64,000 bases of DNA. Source: Methylobacterium durans (GTDB lineage: Bacteria > Pseudomonadota > Alphaproteobacteria > Rhizobiales > Beijerinckiaceae). The translations under genes were made by a program, and so were the position numbers. This document shows positions 42,287-51,146 of this stretch, one piece after another. Numbering within the stretch: position 1 is the stretch's first letter; the number at the start of each line of letters is the position of its first letter. Location: positions 5,007,501 through 5,071,500 of the forward strand of contig NZ_CP029550.1 in the NCBI RefSeq assembly GCF_003173715.1, written 5' to 3'. Below the pieces are notes generated by a model that searched no databases, was not told the DNA's origin, and saw only the letters and a program-made list of their open reading frames with translations.

Positions 42287-44680
42287 TCAGTTCGGTTTGC
42301 TGAAGCCGCCAGGGTCCGCTCGCAAAGGCCCGACCGGGCGGATCAGGACCGGCTCCGCGGAGGACAGGACGCACTCTTCACCGGCGTGCGAGAAGCCCAC
42401 ATGCTCGCCGTTGAGTAGCCGGTATGTCGCCGACGCGTGGTCGATCTCGATCCGAAATGTCTGCCCCCTCACGGTCAGGACGAGCTTGAACGCCGACCAT
42501 GCCTTCGGCAGAATGGGATTGAACGAGATGTGGCCTTCGCTGTCGCGCAGTCCGGCGAAGCCATAGGCGAGGGCGAGCCAAGTACCGCCGATCGCGGCAA
42601 CATGAGCGCCGTGCATCATGTTGCCGCCGATATCCGACATGTCCATCGCCGCCGCGAAGTCGAAATACTCGATCGCTTTCTGCTCGAGGCCGATCTCGTT
42701 TGCAACGATGCTCTGAATGCAGACCGACAGGGATGAGTCGTGCGTCGTCAGAGGGTCATAATATTCGAAATTCCGCCTTTTCTCGTCTCGCGTGAAATGA
42801 CCATTCAACAGAAACATGGCCATCACCGTGTCAGCCTGCTTGATCACCTGAGATCTGTAGAGATTCAGAGGATGATAATGCAGCAGGAGGGGATATTCAT
42901 CCTCCGATGTCGACGCGAAGTCCCAACGTTCCAGGTCGAGGAAATCGTCATCCTGAGGATGCACTCCGAGGCGCTCATCGTAGGGCAGGTACATCCGCTC
43001 GGACGCCTCCTCCCAGTGGCCGAGTTCTGAACGCTCGAGGCCCGTGTGAGCAACCAGCGTAGCGAGCCGCTCGGGACGCAGGCGCTCGAGAGCGCGCACG
43101 GTCTGGACGGCGTAGCGCAGGTTCTCTCGCGCCATCAGGTTGGTGAAGCAGTTATTGTTGACGATCGCCGTATATTCGTCCGGTCCGGTGACGCCGTTGA
43201 TGCAGAAGCGGCCGCCTTTCATGTCGGAAAAGAAGCCGAGATCGAACCAGAGGCGTGCGGTCTCGATCAGGATCTCTGCGCCATAGCTCCAGAGAAACTC
43301 CTCATCGCCAGTAACCTCGACGTATTTCCGCAGCGCGTAGGCGATGTCGGCGTTGATGTGGTACTGCGCAGTTCCCGCCGCATAGTAGGCTGATGCCTCC
43401 TCACCATTAATGGTCCGCCAGGGAAAGGTGGCTCCGCGGTGTCCAAGCTCGCGCGCCCGCGCCCGCGCTTTGTCCAGCATATCGTAGCGAAATTTGAGGA
43501 CGCTGCGCGCGATCGAAGGGTTCGTATAGATCAGGAACGGCAGGACGTAGATTTCCGTATCCCAGAAGTAATGTCCCTCGTAAGTTCGTCCGGTCAGGCC
43601 CCTGGCGCCGATCCCGTGTCCCTCCGCTCGTTCCGAAGCTTGCAGAAGCTGAAAGAGATTCCACCGAATCGTCTGCTGCGTCCTCGGATTGTCGCTCTCC
43701 ACCGTGACATCGGCCCGTGCCCAGAAGCGCCCGACATCGCTCCTCTGACGCTCAAGGATCGCCTGAAATCCATGCGTTTTCGCCCTATCGAGGGTGGAGG
43801 CGGCCTGGAACAGGATCTGCGCGGAGCCGGGCATGTCGCAATAGTGATAGCTCAAGTACTTGTAAATGCGCAGCGGCCTTTTTCGAGAAAGCTTGCAGCG
43901 AAATATGACGGCCGCAGAGTCGTCGTTACAGACCAACTCTGTAAAGATCGAACATTCGGCGAAGGCGCTGTGGTCCATCCCGCAACCGAGGCTCAAGCCG
44001 GAACTTGCTGTCCGGTAGCTCAATATCGCCCGCGAGCCCTCGGACTGCGTCCCTGTAGGATGTAGGACCCGGCCAACGAATCCCTCCGCGAGGCGGGGGT
44101 CCATCGTGTCGGCGCTCAGCGGCTGATAGTTCTCGAGTTCCGACGACACCGCGACCTCGACGTCCGCGTCCTCCGCGATGAGTTCCAACTCGATGGCGGC
44201 GAGATGCCGGTGCGCGAGCGAGACCAATCGAACCGTCCGCATGAGCAAGCGCTTGCCCGTGGGTGAAACCCAGCGGACATCACGGTTCAGCGTGCCGGCT
44301 TTCAGATCGAGGGCCCGCCGGTACGACAGGATTTCCGCTTGCGGAACGATGAACGGCTCGTCTTCGACGAAGAGCTTCAAGGCCGTGCCATCCGGGCAGT
44401 TCAGGATGCTCTGGCCAACCGTCGGAAAGCCGTAGGCATGCTCACCGTAGGAGATCGGCCGGTGTTCGTAGAAGCCGTTGAGGTAGGTGCCGGCTTCTCG
44501 GACCGGCATGCCCTCCTCCGCCGTGCCGCGAATGCCCAGATATCCGTTTGACAGGGCGAACATCGTCTCGGCCTGTCCGGTCAGTTCTCGCGCCAGCCTC
44601 GCGTCGTAGCGGACAGCCTCGAACGCCCAAGGATTGGGGGGAAATATATCCTCGGGCGGAATATAGCGCGGGCGCAGCAT
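42287..44680 (-). CDS. glycoside hydrolase family 65 (second phosphorylase)
   Basis: 797 aa. An N-terminal sandwich (TMFALSNGYLGIRGTAEEGM), linker and (alpha/alpha)6 barrel: 'ARGLTGRTYEGHYFWDTEIY', FPWRTINGEEASAYYAAGTA, 'INGVTGPDEYTAIVNNNCFT' with the catalytic Glu at residue 502, then 'YRSQVIKQADTVMAMFLL' and 'TTHDSSLSVCIQS' for phosphate binding. It is only distantly like the plus-strand GH65 (38183) and is closer to the kojibiose/maltose/trehalose phosphorylase group, so a different substrate is likely. It starts 3 bases after the D-lactate dehydrogenase stop, whose GGAGGATGA supplies the ribosome-binding site; the two are translationally coupled. Confidence 0.9.
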   Translation of the reverse strand: MLRPRYIPPEDIFPPNPWAFEAVRYDARLARELTGQAETMFALSNGYLGIRGTAEEGMPVREAGTYLNGFYEHRPISYGEHAYGFPTVGQSILNCPDGTALKLFVEDEPFIVPQAEILSYRRALDLKAGTLNRDVRWVSPTGKRLLMRTVRLVSLAHRHLAAIELELIAEDADVEVAVSSELENYQPLSADTMDPRLAEGFVGRVLHPTGTQSEGSRAILSYRTASSGLSLGCGMDHSAFAECSIFTELVCNDDSAAVIFRCKLSRKRPLRIYKYLSYHYCDMPGSAQILFQAASTLDRAKTHGFQAILERQRSDVGRFWARADVTVESDNPRTQQTIRWNLFQLLQASERAEGHGIGARGLTGRTYEGHYFWDTEIYVLPFLIYTNPSIARSVLKFRYDMLDKARARARELGHRGATFPWRTINGEEASAYYAAGTAQYHINADIAYALRKYVEVTGDEEFLWSYGAEILIETARLWFDLGFFSDMKGGRFCINGVTGPDEYTAIVNNNCFTNLMARENLRYAVQTVRALERLRPERLATLVAHTGLERSELGHWEEASERMYLPYDERLGVHPQDDDFLDLERWDFASTSEDEYPLLLHYHPLNLYRSQVIKQADTVMAMFLLNGHFTRDEKRRNFEYYDPLTTHDSSLSVCIQSIVANEIGLEQKAIEYFDFAAAMDMSDIGGNMMHGAHVAAIGGTWLALAYGFAGLRDSEGHISFNPILPKAWSAFKLVLTVRGQTFRIEIDHASATYRLLNGEHVGFSHAGEECVLSSAEPVLIRPVGPLRADPGGFSKPN

Positions 44681-44683
44681 CGG

Positions 44684-45691
44684 TCATCCTCCGGATCGGC
44701 CTAGTGCAGCAATCTCATTGGTCAGAGGCCGGCCCGACTCGAATTCCGATATGCTTGTGAGAGTTGTGCCGAGAATCGTCTCCAGGGCCTCGCGCGTGAA
44801 GAAGGCTTGGTGTCCTGTTACGATCACGTTCGGGAATGAGATGAGACGCTGGATGACGTCGTCCGGGATGACCGCGCTCGACAGGTCTCTATAGAAGAGA
44901 TCCGCTTCCTGCTCGTAAACGTCGATCGCCAATCCGCCGAGGCGGCCGGACTTGAGCGCTTCGATCGCCGCGTCGGTGTCGACCAACCCGCCTCGGCTCG
45001 TGTTGATGAGCAGCGCGCCCTTCTTCACGCGCCCAAGCGTCCGCGCATCGACGATGTGATAGGTCTCGGGCGTCAAGGGACAATGCATCGAAATGACATC
45101 CGCCTCTTCGACACCTTTGGCATCGACGTACCGTCCGCCAATCCTCTCGAACTCGGGTGAGTGATGCACGTCAAAGCCGACCACCCTGCAGCCGAAGCCC
45201 GCCATGATCCGGGCGAAGATGGTCCCGATCTTTCCAGTGCCGATCACCGCCACGGTACGCCCGACGAGATCGAAGCCCATCAGGCCGTCGAGCTTGAAAT
45301 TGCCCTCGCGCGTCCGGTTGTAGGCCCGGTGAATCTTGCGGTTGAGCGCCAGCAATAAGCCGACCGCGAATTCGGCTACGGAATTGGGAGAATAGTTGGT
45401 GACCCGCACAACGCGAATGCCGAATTCCTCCGCCGCATCGAGGTCGATATGATTGAAGCCCGTGCAGCGTGTCGCGACCAGCTTCGTTCCGCCATGGGCG
45501 AGACGTTGCAGAACATCGCGGTTGACGGAATCATTGACGAAGACGCTGATCGCCGGGAAGCCGGCCGCGAGCGAGGCCGTCTCGGGTTCGAGAAGCGCAT
45601 CGAAATAGACGAGGTCATGGCCGTGACCTGAATTGAGTTCATTGAGAAGCGCCCGTTCGTAGTTTTTCGCGCTGAACATCGCGACCTGCAT
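44684..45691 (-). CDS. ldhA: D-lactate dehydrogenase / 2-hydroxyacid dehydrogenase
   Basis: 335 aa NAD-dependent D-isomer dehydrogenase, reducing pyruvate to D-lactate. The first domain starts MQVAMFSAKNYERALLNELN. The NAD-binding motif GTGKIGTIFARIMAGFG lies in the middle, with catalytic Arg in 'LLINTSRGGLVDTDAAIEAL', Glu in 'AIDVYEQEADLFYRDLSSAV' and His in 'VIVTGHQAFFTREAL'. Long 'YEQEADLFYRD' and 'FTREALETI' segments match fermentative LdhA. The start at 45691 is the ATG 7 bases after AAGGAGG; a GTG two codons earlier is the alternative. It leads the GH65-2/AspT operon, pointing to a link between disaccharide breakdown and lactate formation. Confidence 0.9.
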   Translation of the reverse strand: MQVAMFSAKNYERALLNELNSGHGHDLVYFDALLEPETASLAAGFPAISVFVNDSVNRDVLQRLAHGGTKLVATRCTGFNHIDLDAAEEFGIRVVRVTNYSPNSVAEFAVGLLLALNRKIHRAYNRTREGNFKLDGLMGFDLVGRTVAVIGTGKIGTIFARIMAGFGCRVVGFDVHHSPEFERIGGRYVDAKGVEEADVISMHCPLTPETYHIVDARTLGRVKKGALLINTSRGGLVDTDAAIEALKSGRLGGLAIDVYEQEADLFYRDLSSAVIPDDVIQRLISFPNVIVTGHQAFFTREALETILGTTLTSISEFESGRPLTNEIAALGRSGG

Positions 45692-46036
45692 GCTCACGCC
45701 TCCTTATTTAGATGTCCTAACACTGCGCACTGGTACGTTGTCGAGCGAAGTGGGCGCCTATTTGCCGGAATAGATCATACTCCATCAAGGATTCTGACTT
45801 TCTTACACGCCCGAAGATGGCGTGACGTCTTTCAGGCCATGCATGATGAGATGCGCCTTCACTCATTTTGCACCCTCATTCTATGCCGGATGAATTCCTG
45901 CGCTTGATCAACGGGGACATCCTGATTGGGCGGAAGTAGGCGCTCTTCGCCGGTTCAAGGCCGTCGGTAACGTCCGAAGATGATGTGGCTGGCACTTGGC
46001 GATCCGACTGAAATGCCGCGGCGCGAGGGACAACCG
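45692..46036. other. intergenic region upstream of ldhA
   Basis: Holds the presumed ldhA promoter. I looked for FNR/FixK-type sites (TTGAT-N4-ATCAA) and found none convincing; TTGATCAA at 45903-45910 lacks the spacer. The region is AT-richer than its surroundings near 45760-45870. Confidence 0.4.
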
Positions 46037-47041
46037 TCAGCCCGCCGCCCGCCAGATCTGCCCGTGATAGACGAAGGCCGCGCCCTCGCTCGCCAGCGCC
46101 GCGAGCCCGGTCAGGGCCGGGTCGTGGACCGTGATCACGCTCGTGGGGATCTGCGCCATCATCTGCGCGAAGGGCGCCTTGCGCTCGAACGCCTCCCGGA
46201 AGCCCCCCGCCTGCAGCACCCGCACGATGCGGGGCGCGATGCCGCCGCCGATGTAGACGCCGCCCGTGGCCAGGAAGGTCAGGGCGAGGTCGCCGCAGGC
46301 CCGGCCGAGGAGGCGGGCGAACAGGGCGAGCGTCTCGGCCGCGTGCGGATCCTCCGCCGCGAGCCCGGCCCGGGTGATCGCGGCCGGGTCGAGCTTGTCC
46401 CGCGGGCTCCCCGAGCGGACTTGGTGGACGGCCGCGTGCAGCCGCGCGAGGCCGGGCCCCGACAGCAGCGCCTCGACCGTGACGCGCCCCTCGACGCGCT
46501 CGACCGCGTGCCAGACCTGCTCCTCGAACGCGTCGGTCGGGCCGAATTCCGTGTGCCCGGCCTCCGTCGAGACGATGGCGAGGCGGTCGGCATAGGGCAC
46601 CAGCGCCGCGGCGCCGAACCCCGTGCCGGGGCCGAGCACGAGGCGGGCGCCCTGCGCCTCCGGCCGCGCCGGGCCGATCACGGTGAGGTCGTCCGGCGCG
46701 ATGCCGGCCGCGCCCGCGGCGACGGGCACGTAATCGTTGACGACGACGGCGCTGGAGAGGCCGAAATCCCGGGCGATCCGCTCGCCCGCGATCACCCAGT
46801 GGGCGTTGGTGAGCTGCACCGCCGGCCCGTCGACGCGCCCCGCGATGGCGAGGATCGCCGAGCGGGGAGCGGGCGCTTCGCCGCCCTTGGCAAGCGCCGC
46901 GCGGATCGCGCTCGACGGGTCCGGATGGCCGGCCGTCGCCTCGTGGGACAGGACCCGCGGTGCGGCGCCCTTCGCCTCCACCAGCGCGAAGCGCGCGTTG
47001 GTGCCGCCGATATCGCCGACGAGGACCGGGAATTCGAACAT
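46037..47041 (-). CDS. glk: glucokinase
   Basis: 334 aa ROK-unrelated bacterial Glk-type kinase phosphorylating glucose to glucose 6-phosphate with ATP. The phosphate loop VLVGDIGGTNARFALVEAK is at the N-terminus; hexose-binding segments follow: QLTNAHWVIAGE, 'AVVVNDYVPVAAGAAGI' with the catalytic Asp, 'LVLGPGTGFGAAALVPYADR', 'VSTEAGHTEFGPTDAFEEQV' and the C-terminal ATP motif 'LATGGVYIGGGIAPRIVRVL'. The start at 47041 is the ATG right before the first strand. It would take care of the glucose freed by phosphorolysis. It is in the same direction as ldhA but separated from it by 345 bases, so has its own promoter. Confidence 0.93.
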   Translation of the reverse strand: MFEFPVLVGDIGGTNARFALVEAKGAAPRVLSHEATAGHPDPSSAIRAALAKGGEAPAPRSAILAIAGRVDGPAVQLTNAHWVIAGERIARDFGLSSAVVVNDYVPVAAGAAGIAPDDLTVIGPARPEAQGARLVLGPGTGFGAAALVPYADRLAIVSTEAGHTEFGPTDAFEEQVWHAVERVEGRVTVEALLSGPGLARLHAAVHQVRSGSPRDKLDPAAITRAGLAAEDPHAAETLALFARLLGRACGDLALTFLATGGVYIGGGIAPRIVRVLQAGGFREAFERKAPFAQMMAQIPTSVITVHDPALTGLAALASEGAAFVYHGQIWRAAG

Positions 47042-47278
47042 GAGCAAGAATCCGTACCGATATCGTCACCGAACGCGTCGGCGAAGCCGTGAGGCGGCAC
47101 TCATCGAGCGTCCCGAACGACAGTCCACGCCTTTGGCTCGTCCTCGCCCTGCATCAGATCGGCTGCCCCGGTGCCGCTTCACCGCTTCGCTCTGCACATC
47201 CGCCCCAGGCGACCTCTGCCTGAGCAGGGATGGCTGCAGGAGCACGAATCTCCTGCCGGACGAGCGAAATCTTGGCCG

Positions 47279-48088
47279 TCAATGGCTCAGCAAGCAGCAC
47301 ATCCGCGAGTGTTGCAGAACGTCTCGCGTGACCCCGCCGAACAACCATTCCCGCAGGCGCGAATGGCCATACCCACCCATCACCACGAGATCTGCATCCT
47401 CCTGGGCCGCGAAACGCAGGATCTCAGCGGCAACGTCTTGCATCGCCGCATTCAGAAGGCGCGCCTCCGCCTGTGCGCCGTGGAGGGCCAGGAACTCCGA
47501 GACCTCCTCGGCACTGGAGGTGGCTGCCTCCTCGCCCGCGCTCACGACGTAGACCCGCTTCGCGCCACGCAGGAACGGCAGAGCGGCCGAGATTGCGCGC
47601 CGCGCCTCAGGCGCATCCTTCCAAGCGACGACGATCCGTTCGGCCTTGAGGTGATCGGAGCCCGGCGGCGTCACCAAGACCGGCCTGCCAACCTCCATCA
47701 ACACTGCGCCTGGCGATGGGATCATGCCTCCGACGATGTTGTCTGTCTCGCGCCCAACGACCACGATGTCCGCGGCCAGCGCCTGCCGGACGAGGAAGGC
47801 TGTCGGGTCAGCCTCAGCTTGACGCCAGTTCGGTCGGATATCGACGCCGCAACTCTGCTCGAAGAGGTTCCGGCACTGAAACAGATCCATGCTGAGCTTG
47901 GCCTGCTCCCGCTTGTACGCCGCCTGTAAGGTCTCGAGGTCCTCGCCCGGTCCGGGATTGGGGACCTTGCGCGCGGCTACACCGGTGAGCGTGCCGCCGA
48001 ACCGGCTCGCAAGACCGGCTGCGAGCCGGACACGGGCCGCGGCCGTTGGTCCGAGGTCGAGGGAGACCATGATGCTGGCGATACTCAT
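47279..48088 (-). CDS. universal stress protein, two-domain
   Basis: 269 aa. Tandem Usp folds: domain 1 (MSIASIMVSLDLGPTAAARV) and domain 2 (AERIVVAWKDAPEARRAISA) with the full 'GGYGHSRLREWLFGGVTRDV' motif (G-2x-G-9x-G-x-T), which implies nucleotide binding in the second domain. The first domain ends with 'IPSPGAVLMEVGRPVLVTPP' and lacks the motif. The start at 48088 follows GGAGGCGCCCAG. Tandem Usp proteins accompany hypoxia or stress-metabolism clusters in many proteobacteria, in keeping with phosphoketolase and lactate dehydrogenase nearby. Confidence 0.9.
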   Translation of the reverse strand: MSIASIMVSLDLGPTAAARVRLAAGLASRFGGTLTGVAARKVPNPGPGEDLETLQAAYKREQAKLSMDLFQCRNLFEQSCGVDIRPNWRQAEADPTAFLVRQALAADIVVVGRETDNIVGGMIPSPGAVLMEVGRPVLVTPPGSDHLKAERIVVAWKDAPEARRAISAALPFLRGAKRVYVVSAGEEAATSSAEEVSEFLALHGAQAEARLLNAAMQDVAAEILRFAAQEDADLVVMGGYGHSRLREWLFGGVTRDVLQHSRMCCLLSH

Positions 48089-48618
48089 CTGGGCGCCTCC
48101 AATCATCGACATGCACGATTGTACGGACAGCTTCGCCGGCTTTTCTCGACTAGTTTCCTTCTCTGTCTAGGGAAGGGGGCTGGCATGCCCCTGGCTGGAC
48201 CCGAATAAACCGGGCTCCTGATGGTCACTGCATCTACCCAGCGAAAAGTTTTGTCGCCAGGGATCACTCAAAGATTACAGGCTAAAGCTCATTTGGCATA
48301 GGCCGCACGCCACAGCGTTCGCCCTATGACATGTCAGGCCATGTAAAACGAAGCCGGTGCTGTGACTGTGACGGACGACGGCAGCCGTGTCTCCTTGACC
48401 CATGTTCATTGACAGGCGGCCCACCTGGGGGCGCAGCCGGCACATCTCGGCTGCCGGAGACTTCGCCGGCTGTCCCCTTGGATCAAGCGGCGGAACCGCC
48501 TTGGCATTACAGTCCCCACGCCATGGGGATGATGCTGGGCGGGCTTGGTGTCCGGCCGCACGATCGGACCCGGCTTGCCGCGACCGGCCGTGCCGTCCTC
48601 GAGCGAAGGGACAGCCCC
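48089..48618. other. intergenic region, no gene seen
   Basis: The divergent promoter region of the Usp and Gly-rich genes lies here. No open frame of normal composition, RNA gene or mobile element is recognised. Confidence 0.5.
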
Positions 48619-49017
48619 ATGAGATCTCTCCTGATTGCCTCCATAGCCTTCGCCGCCCTCATCGTGACCAGCGTGGCGGCCGATGCTCGCGGGTTCCGTG
48701 GCGGTGGCGGCGGCTTCCGCGGCGGTGGATTCCATGGGGGTGGCTTCCGCGGGGGTGGGTTCCGTGGCGGCGGATTCCACGGCGTTCGTGCGGGCGGGTT
48801 CCGCGGCTATCGCGGCGCGGTGGCGGGCGGCTATCGCGGAGGGTACGGACGGGTCGGGCGTTACGGCTACGGCCGCTACGGCTACGGGTATCGTGGCTAC
48901 GGGCTGGGCGCGGCCGCGGTCGGCGCTGCCGCCGCCGCTGGCTACGGTGCGGCCTACGGTGGCTGCGGGCCCTATCGCTACTACGACGCGAATTCCGGTG
49001 TCTGCCGTCCCTATTGA
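48619..49017 (+). CDS. Gly-rich secreted repeat protein (132 aa)
   Basis: Signal peptide MRSLLIASIAFAALIVTSVA with cleavage after ADA, then an RGG-like repeat of the form F-R-G-G-G / F-H-G-G-G (~residues 25-60), a Tyr/Gly-rich 'GRYGYGRYGYGYRGYG' segment, an alanine stretch and the conserved end 'GGCGPYRYYDANSGVCRPY' with two Cys. Probably an exported, possibly surface or cell-wall-associated, protein of unknown role; similar proteins are common in Hyphomicrobiales. The start at 48619 is supported by the conserved signal peptide in the 34682 paralogue, where the repeats are lost. Confidence 0.75.
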   Translation: MRSLLIASIAFAALIVTSVAADARGFRGGGGGFRGGGFHGGGFRGGGFRGGGFHGVRAGGFRGYRGAVAGGYRGGYGRVGRYGYGRYGYGYRGYGLGAAAVGAAAAAGYGAAYGGCGPYRYYDANSGVCRPY

Positions 49018-49144
49018 CATGCCGTCCCGCTCAACCGGGTCCGGACAGACCCTCTCCGTCCGGTGAATGGGCCAGAGCCGCCGATGACGCGAACGGCCGC
49101 GCTCACGCCAGGATCTGCGTCTCCAGGTTGCGAGGTCTCACGCC

Positions 49145-49576
49145 ATGACCCTCAGGATCGTAATTCCCCTCCTCGCCGCAGCTTGCCAGATCTCGCCCGC
49201 GCTCGCCCAATCGGAGGGCTCCGTTCGCCGGCCGGCGGCGCTCATCCACGGCAACTATTGCGGGATGGGCAACAACGCGCCGCTGCCTCCCACCGACGCG
49301 CTCGATGCCGCCTGCGCCCGGCATGACGCCTGCGCTCCGAGCGGGCGCCTACCCTCACGAGCCTGCAACCTCCGGTTCCAGCGCGAGACCGAGTTCATCT
49401 CGCGCGACCCACGCCAGCCGGACGACCTGCGCGCGCTGGCCGGCTTCATGTCCGCCGGCGCCGCCCTTTTGCCGTTCGACCCGGGTGCTCCTGTTGTGGC
49501 GACACGGGTGCCCGCCACCGGACGATATGGATGGAATCCGCCCGGCACATACCGTCCTGCCTCCTACGCCTACTAG
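49145..49576 (+). CDS. secreted phospholipase A2-like protein (143 aa)
   Basis: Signal peptide (MTLRIVIPLLAAACQISPAL) with cleavage near ALAQ. The core carries the short bacterial PLA2-like signature: GNYCGMGNN (calcium-loop-like), then DALDAACARHDACAPSG with a His60-Asp61 pair equivalent to the PLA2 catalytic H-D, and several Cys (39, 57, 63, 73). A Pro/Tyr-rich tail (YGWNPPGTYRPASYAY) is atypical. It could be a phospholipase or an inactive binding protein; activity is not provable. Start at ATG 49145. The gene stands alone ahead of the CoA-transferase genes, 46 bases away. Confidence 0.6.
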   Translation: MTLRIVIPLLAAACQISPALAQSEGSVRRPAALIHGNYCGMGNNAPLPPTDALDAACARHDACAPSGRLPSRACNLRFQRETEFISRDPRQPDDLRALAGFMSAGAALLPFDPGAPVVATRVPATGRYGWNPPGTYRPASYAY

Positions 49577-49622
49577 CGCGTGAGCGGGGAGCGCTCGGAT
49601 CGAAGAGGAAACGAGGTGCGAC

Positions 49623-50270
49623 ATGAAGATGATCGCGCTCGACGAGGCGGTGGCTTCGATTCCCGATGGGGCCACGCTGATGGTCGGCGGCTTCATGGGT
49701 GTGGGGACTCCCGAGCCGCTGATGGACGAACTCGTCCGGCAGGCGCGGCACGACCTGACGATCATCGCCAACGACACTGCCTCGCCCGGCATCGGTATCG
49801 GTAAGCTGGTGACAGCCAGAGCGCTCCGGCGGGTGGTCGCAAGCCATATCGGCCTCAATCCTGAAACCCAGAAGCAGATGATCGAGGACGGCCTGCAGGT
49901 GGAGCTGGTGCCGCAAGGGACATTGGTGGAACGCATCCGCGCCGGTGGTTGCGGCCTCGGCGGCATTCTCACCCCGACCGGTATCGGGACGGTCGTCGAG
50001 GAGGGGAAACAGACGATCGAGGTCGGTGGCCGGGAATACCTGCTTGAAACCGCCCTTCAGGCGGATTTCGCCCTCGTCCAGGCTTTCCTCTGCGACTACC
50101 TTGGCAATCTCACCTACGCGTTGACCGGGCGCAACTTCAATCCGCTCATCGCCATGGCGGCGCGCACGGTCATGGTCTGCGCGGAGCACGTCGTCCCGGT
50201 CGGCGTGATCGCGCCCGACCACGTCGTGACCCCGGCTCCCCTCGTCGACTACGTCATCGCGAGGTGCTGA
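49623..50270 (+). CDS. atoD: 3-oxoacid/acetate CoA-transferase subunit A
   Basis: 215 aa. Family I CoA-transferase alpha chain: GATLMVGGFMGVGTPEPLMD, 'IIANDTASPGIGIGKLVTA', SHIGLNPETQKQMIEDGLQV and the 'LVPQGTLVERIRAGGCGLGG' loop, finishing with DFALVQAFLCDYLGNL. It works as a heteromeric enzyme with the following gene, moving CoA between acetyl/acetoacetyl or similar acids. The product begins 5 bases before the start of the B subunit; the two are one operon. Length and motifs are closest to AtoD rather than succinyl-CoA:3-ketoacid transferase, so the gene symbol is tentative. Confidence 0.88.
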   Translation: MKMIALDEAVASIPDGATLMVGGFMGVGTPEPLMDELVRQARHDLTIIANDTASPGIGIGKLVTARALRRVVASHIGLNPETQKQMIEDGLQVELVPQGTLVERIRAGGCGLGGILTPTGIGTVVEEGKQTIEVGGREYLLETALQADFALVQAFLCDYLGNLTYALTGRNFNPLIAMAARTVMVCAEHVVPVGVIAPDHVVTPAPLVDYVIARC

Positions 50271-50274
50271 CCCC

Positions 50275-50955
50275 ATGGACCCTCAGATCGTCATCGCACG
50301 ACGCATCGGCCGCGAACTCCGCGACGGCATGCTTGTGAACCTCGGCATCGGCATCCCAACCCTCGTCGCCAACTATGTCCCGGCCGGCATTCACGTGTTC
50401 TTCCAGTCGGAGAACGGGCTGATCGGCACGGGCCCGGTCCCCGAGCAGGGCATGGCGCTGCGCTGGCTCACCGATGCCGGCGGCAAGCCTGTGACGGCGC
50501 TGCCTGGGGCGTCTGCCTTCGACAGCGCGATGTCGTTCGCGCTCATCCGGGGCGGGCATCTGGACCTGACGGTGCTCGGCGGCCTTCAAGTCGACCAGCA
50601 GGGACGCCTCGCGAACTGGATGGTGCCCGGCAAGATGGTCCCGGGCATGGGCGGCGCGATGGACTTGGTGACCGGAGCCAAGCGCGTGATCGTGGCCATG
50701 CAGCACACCGCCAAGGGCCGGTCGAAGATCGTCCGCGCGTGCTCTCTGCCGCTGACCTCTGCACGCCCGGTCGACCTTGTCGTGACGGAACTGGCGGTCA
50801 TCGCCTTTCCTCAGGGGCGGGCAACGCTGGCCGAGACGGCGGAGGGCGTGAGCGTCGAGGAGGTGCTGGCCGCCACCGAGGCCGAACTCATCGTGCCCGA
50901 GCTCGACACGGCCTTGCGGGAACCCGGAACGACCCGTCCGGCGGAGGGCGCGTGA
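50275..50955 (+). CDS. atoA: 3-oxoacid/acetate CoA-transferase subunit B
   Basis: 226 aa. Beta chain with 'LVNLGIGIPTLVANYVPAG', the catalytic Glu in FFQSENGLIGTGPVP (forms the glutamyl-CoA thioester intermediate), 'GGHLDLTVLGGLQVDQQGRL' and 'MVPGKMVPGMGGAMDLVTGA'. A C-terminal 'TELAVIAFPQGRATLAETAE' completes the fold. It starts 5 bases after subunit A. With acetyl-phosphate from the phosphoketolase nearby, a role in acetate or ketone-body activation is conceivable, but no kinase or phosphotransacetylase is present in the window. Confidence 0.9.
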   Translation: MDPQIVIARRIGRELRDGMLVNLGIGIPTLVANYVPAGIHVFFQSENGLIGTGPVPEQGMALRWLTDAGGKPVTALPGASAFDSAMSFALIRGGHLDLTVLGGLQVDQQGRLANWMVPGKMVPGMGGAMDLVTGAKRVIVAMQHTAKGRSKIVRACSLPLTSARPVDLVVTELAVIAFPQGRATLAETAEGVSVEEVLAATEAELIVPELDTALREPGTTRPAEGA

Positions 50956-51146
50956 CGAAATGCGTCTCGGTGATCCTGGGCCCGTCCGCCGGGGTCTCGC
51001 GCCGGGCGAGGCGAAGGCCGTCGCCTGTCTCCGCGGCATGTGCCGGGCCGGCTGCGCGGGCGCGCACGGGGCAGTCGGGACCCGGCGCTGTTGAGACGGC
51101 TGCCGATCCTCCTTCAGGAGAATGGAATCGCCGGAGCCTGCAGCAC

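Noticed and set aside
40527..42374. 615-codon minus-strand frame overlapping the AspT-like gene
   Set aside because: Offset-frame shadow with Arg/Pro bias; the 531-aa membrane protein explains the region.
45700..45910. FNR/FixK-type operator upstream of ldhA
   Set aside because: Only partial TTGAT matches with wrong spacing; TTGATCAA has no central N4.
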